DNA from: Rotaria sp. Silwood1
Taxonomy: Eukaryota > Rotifera > Eurotatoria > Philodinida > Philodinidae
Length of the DNA: 64,000 nucleotides
Direction: 5' to 3'
Assembly: GCA_905250075.1 (NCBI GenBank)
Contig: CAJNOP010000109.1
Location: forward strand, 172,025 to 236,024
Shown here: positions 60,370 to 64,000 of the stretch, one piece after another
How the letters are laid out: each line of letters opens with the position of its first letter
Position numbering within the stretch: the stretch's first letter is position 1
Notes under the pieces: generated by a model
Seen by the model: only the letters and a program-made list of their open reading frames with translations
Told to the model about the DNA's origin: nothing
The model's database searches: none
Made by a program: the position numbers and the translations under genes

Positions 60370-61185
60370 TTACAAGATGCGTGTAGTATTTTTTGGATTA
60401 AATGAACCAAAGAATCCTGGACGAAACGATGATATCATATTCCAAACAGCGAGTAGAATTAGTAGAAGTGATGTTACATAAATAAAAAGAATTACAAGAA
60501 TATTTGTTTTCTTTTGCTCTGGTGACGTTAACACTGGATAATCCAAATATTGACATCTCAATAGACTGATTTTTATTTGTTCATCCGTTTGTCGCATGAC
60601 TTCGTCAATTTCGCTCGTACTGTTGCATTGTCTCATTTTACACATTGCTTGATCTATACAACGAATATTTATTTCTGCTTGTGCAAATGATCGGTCATTG
60701 TTCTCATTACAAATCCGATAGTATCGTGCGATCATTTGTGAATCTTCAAAAGGTTGACTTTCAAGATACAGCATAAGCACTAATAAATGCGAGAGTGTTG
60801 GTCCTTGATAATAAATAAGATAATCTTGTTGTGAAGTTCGAAAACAATGCACCATTAAGCCTACACAAGTATACATGTGCATTACGGTATGACTAGTCGA
60901 TATTTCGTAGACAGTTAAAATGTGAATCGAAAATATGTAAGTGCCATATATTGTATAATGATTGATTCGAAACCAAAAAGGGGTCCAAAATTCGCAGCTA
61001 TCTGGCACATTAATATACAATGAACCAGAATAATAATCTAGTTTCAATATTTTATAACATTCATCATGTAATAGTATGTATTCAATAAAATACCAGCTAA
61101 ATGTGACGAGTATAATTTGAAATGAGAAAATCGGCCATAATTGTCTTCGTTCAGTATTATTAATAAATCGATAGAAATTCGGCAT
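60370..61185 (-). CDS. Multi-pass membrane protein of unknown function
   Basis: 271 residues, single exon, ATG at 61,185, TAA near 60,370. Hydrophobic segments lie at about 16-38 (LWPIFSFQIILVTFSWYFIE), 77-94 (TIYGTYIFSIHILTVY) and 227-248 (TNILVILFIYVTSLLLILLA), with weaker ones at 102-112 and 131-141. Between about 145 and 220 is a polar, probably helical region with five Cys (C159, C176, C182, C187, C211) and a possible glycosylation site NST (188-190), which suggests a lumenal or extracellular domain with disulphides. The short tail (SSFRPGFFGSFNPKNTTRIL) follows the last helix. I do not recognise the family. Length, clean frame and amphipathic composition make it a credible gene. Confidence 0.7.
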   Translation of the reverse strand: MPNFYRFINNTERRQLWPIFSFQIILVTFSWYFIEYILLHDECYKILKLDYYSGSLYINVPDSCEFWTPFWFRINHYTIYGTYIFSIHILTVYEISTSHTVMHMYTCVGLMVHCFRTSQQDYLIYYQGPTLSHLLVLMLYLESQPFEDSQMIARYYRICNENNDRSFAQAEINIRCIDQAMCKMRQCNSTSEIDEVMRQTDEQIKISLLRCQYLDYPVLTSPEQKKTNILVILFIYVTSLLLILLAVWNMISSFRPGFFGSFNPKNTTRIL

Positions 61186-61189
61186 TATT

Positions 61190-63515
61190 TTATCTATAAA
61201 AAAAATATCACATCAAATGATGGAACAAAGCATTTTAGTAGAAAGGTTTAGTTAAATTCCTGTTGTTTTAAAATATGAAAAACCGATGAAGTCTCCGGAA
61301 TTGTGAATAGTAGAGGTCATTGATGAAAGATGGTAATCGTAATATGTTACAATAGGTATGAAAGAAAAGCTAATGACATACATCTTTAACTAAATCATGA
61401 TTCCTATTAATCTTGCAATAAAATTCAGTTTCGCGAGTATGACACAGAGATGTGATCGGTTTGATTTGGTTCAAAAGAGCACGAACTAATCCTATTAAAA
61501 TACCATGCTCCAATACATTTATTATTCATTACGTTTCAAGAAGGTTTTATGGATCATTTTAAAGTAATTTATCTCTCCCTTCATTTACTAAATGTAATTC
61601 ACAAAATAGTATCTCACGTTTCAAATATAAGACGTTCTTCTTCTTCAGAGTTGAAAATTTACTTTGAAATAGGAAATGAAATGAGCTTTCTTCTAATTAT
61701 TATCTATAGTGATTGGTAGGCAAAAGTTCAATTTTCGTCGTCCATATCACGATGAAGTGGAATTCAAAAAAAGAGCAAAAAGGAAAAGAACAATTGAGAA
61801 GTGCGAATGAAATTGGCAATAATTACAAGAAGAAAGTTCATCACATCTTTTGTTTCAAAGTAAAATTCTATATATATATTATGTTTAGTAAAAAAAGGAA
61901 GGCATCAAATGATCTTCAAAAGATTCATAAATTTCTTAAGTTGTCCAACCAGATAGTTCAAAAATTAAAACACATGGACTAACACAATGAAACTGACATA
62001 AATTTTGGTGTATTTCAATTTCATTAACTAAAATGAACATTTTCGTCAAATTAATTCCATGATCTTGATTAAAACTCAAACTCATGTACTGAAAATGTTT
62101 TTTAATGAAACTCATGAAAGTCATTTGAAGAACGTTTCGTACAGTTTTAATTGCTCTATCTCATAAAATACTTGGAGGTTGAAGAGAAGGCGAAGTTTTC
62201 TTAGATAGTTGTTAATTAATACTAACTCGATCTGTTCACATAACGATTTATCTATTGTATTGAAAGTCAGAAAAGTGCTATGTCATGCTGTTGTAATTTA
62301 ATTTTTAAGTTACCAAAGAGATGGTGCTGAATGTTTTTTCTTTCAAAAATGTTATCAACTTGCTTATTCGGATGAATTACAACTAACTTTCTGAAAAAGT
62401 AGTCGTTGGTTAAAAAAAAGAAAAAACAAATATCAACATTTCAAAACTGATTCCGTCACATTTGGACAGATCGAACAAATAATTAGCAAATAGTGACCTA
62501 ATAAATAATTGATATTTTGATATGAAAATAAATGTTTTATAGCGAAAAGTAGTCCATAGAATTCAACATTGAAGCATGTATACAATTGCTTTCGATTAAC
62601 ATGTTTCAACGAAAAATTGACTTAACTCTAAAAATGTGGTAAATATTTTTTCACTAAATTTGTTTTTAGAGACAACTAAAATATCTGTGTTCTAAAAATT
62701 GTTGGCATCTCAATTTTTCAGGCTTCGCTGAAAACTATCGATGTCACTATTTAGATCTCTTTAGTAAGTGTCTTTGAGAAGAAAATCTAAAAAAGAAAGG
62801 GTGATGAAGTCTTTTTCTGTACTTTACTTTTTTATTCGGTATGGCTGCAAGAAAACACGAACCAATCTCATCTTTGGCATGTCACAGTCTGTAAAGAGGG
62901 AATGGAAACACTAAGGTATTCATTGAATTCTATAATGAATGACACTGAGTTCAGGTTTTTCTTCTGCCCGTATTTTATCACTTAACCACCGTTCATTTTG
63001 TATAATTCATAACAGACAAGAACAATTTCGACTCCAATCTATATTAAAAATTTGTTGTGCAATTACTAGATGGTTTATATTTAATTAATTAGTGCTCATT
63101 TAATGAGAACTCTTGTAATGAGTAGTAGACTGCTTAGATGTGCACAGATTAGATGGTGAGCAAGGACTCATTTATCGCAACTTAGGTGTGCACCAAATTC
63201 AATTCCAGTCAAATCTAAACCTTAAATTTGACTTGGCTTGGATTTGATATATCTCCCACAAAAATTGTGGATTTTCGTTATAAAAACTCATCAAAGCAGA
63301 CCAAATCCTTCTGCCATTTATATTCAGTTTCTTTTTCCTCTTTCCGATAGTGGCACCAGATTTAGTCTAATGTCAAAAACATTCTAAGATTTGATGAAAA
63401 AACAAAAACCAAAACTCTTGTCAAATACAGTCGAACCAAAACCAAGAATTGGATTTGGATATGACTGTATTTGGGTTTAGTGTATACTTACTGCAAGTTG
63501 GATTAGGCTTATTAA
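61190..63515. other. No recognised gene
   Basis: AT-rich with short frames only (61,713-61,982 + is Lys-rich and shows no domain). Nothing else seen. Confidence 0.45.
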
Positions 63516-63516
63516 T

Positions 63517-63665
63517 AGGGGTGTGTGTGGGGGTGGGGTGTGGGGTGTGGGTGTGGTTACTCAGGAAAAGAACACCGACACTCACACCCCACACACTCAC
63601 ACCCACCCACACCCCACACACCCACACCCACACCCACCCACCCACATATCCACAATCCACACCCC
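63517..63665. repeat. Telomere-like GT/CA fold-back element
   Basis: G arm GGGGTGTGTGTGGGGGTGG and on (63,517-63,557), spacer TTACTCAGGAAAAGAACACC, and a C arm of about 85 bp ending CCACACCCCC (63,665). Confidence 0.85.
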
Positions 63666-64000
63666 CGAACTTAATTTTTCGAGCCCTCTCTATCTAACTT
63701 ATTTTCAACTTCCGATTAGTAAATGATTGTATAAGTGAACTGGCAGTAACGTGTTCTGCAAGAACGAATTTTCTCGATTCCAGTACTCGTCTCCACTTTC
63801 TTAAAAGTAATTGCTAGTTTCTTTCTCATGCTCTCGTTTTCCTAAAAATTTATTTCTTTACCGTATGCATACGGAGAGATGTCAACCAATACACACATTA
63901 ACAATGGAGAGTGACGAGGGTACTAATCCAACTGAAATCATCTTTTTGAGCTTATATTGTGTTCAGAAATGAGACTACCAAAAGAAATTTTAAAAGTATT

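Noticed and set aside
63517..63665. True chromosome end (telomere)
   Set aside because: GT/CA tracts are short, degenerate, internal and always paired as inverted arms; unique sequence continues on both sides.

Overview
This is an AT-rich, intron-bearing animal sequence. The most likely source is a bdelloid rotifer (Adineta/Rotaria type). Three things point there: (i) many interstitial tracts built on GGGTGT/TGTGGG, which I recall as the bdelloid telomeric repeat; (ii) a set of gene families that are large in bdelloids (R-S-E type arginine ADP-ribosyltransferase, NHL beta-propeller, RBR E3 ligase, C2 protein); (iii) short introns, often 60-61 bp. The assignment is inference from sequence I can read, not a database match. 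A run of exactly 100 N at 18,438-18,537 is an assembly gap.

Layout. Positions 1 to about 14,500 are one uninterrupted satellite array with a ~93-bp monomer (about 155 diverged copies). Recurrent variant monomers come back every 5/7, 10/12 or 8 monomers, so the array has higher-order repeat structure. It enters from the left edge of the window and decays by about 14.9 kb. From 15 to 18 kb there is simple-sequence and mobile DNA: a GT-rich fold-back, a long hairpin, a 500-bp GTT/GTC microsatellite and a non-autonomous hAT element with a perfect 8-bp target duplication. From 18 to 34 kb almost nothing is recognisable. From 34.4 to 46.5 kb there is a putative first exon, a tRNA-Thr-like gene at the tip of a near-perfect 75-bp-arm inverted repeat, an RBR ubiquitin ligase, a hAT transposon whose six-exon transposase is nearly intact, a dead pogo/Tigger element nested in it, an amine oxidase pseudogene and a C2-domain gene. 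From 49 to 64 kb there is an NHL-repeat gene, a 1.5-kb degenerate array of ~11-bp period, an ADP-ribosyltransferase gene, a palindromic MITE, several GT/CA fold-backs and one multi-pass membrane protein gene.

The five likely host genes are single or two-exon and scattered on both strands with no sign of joint function. Gene density is low and repeats dominate, which fits a subtelomeric or heterochromatic segment. The most unusual signals are the higher-order satellite, the dispersed family of at least ten telomere-like fold-back elements (G-rich arm, short spacer, C-rich arm), the tRNA carried inside a hairpin, and the helically phased 11-bp array.
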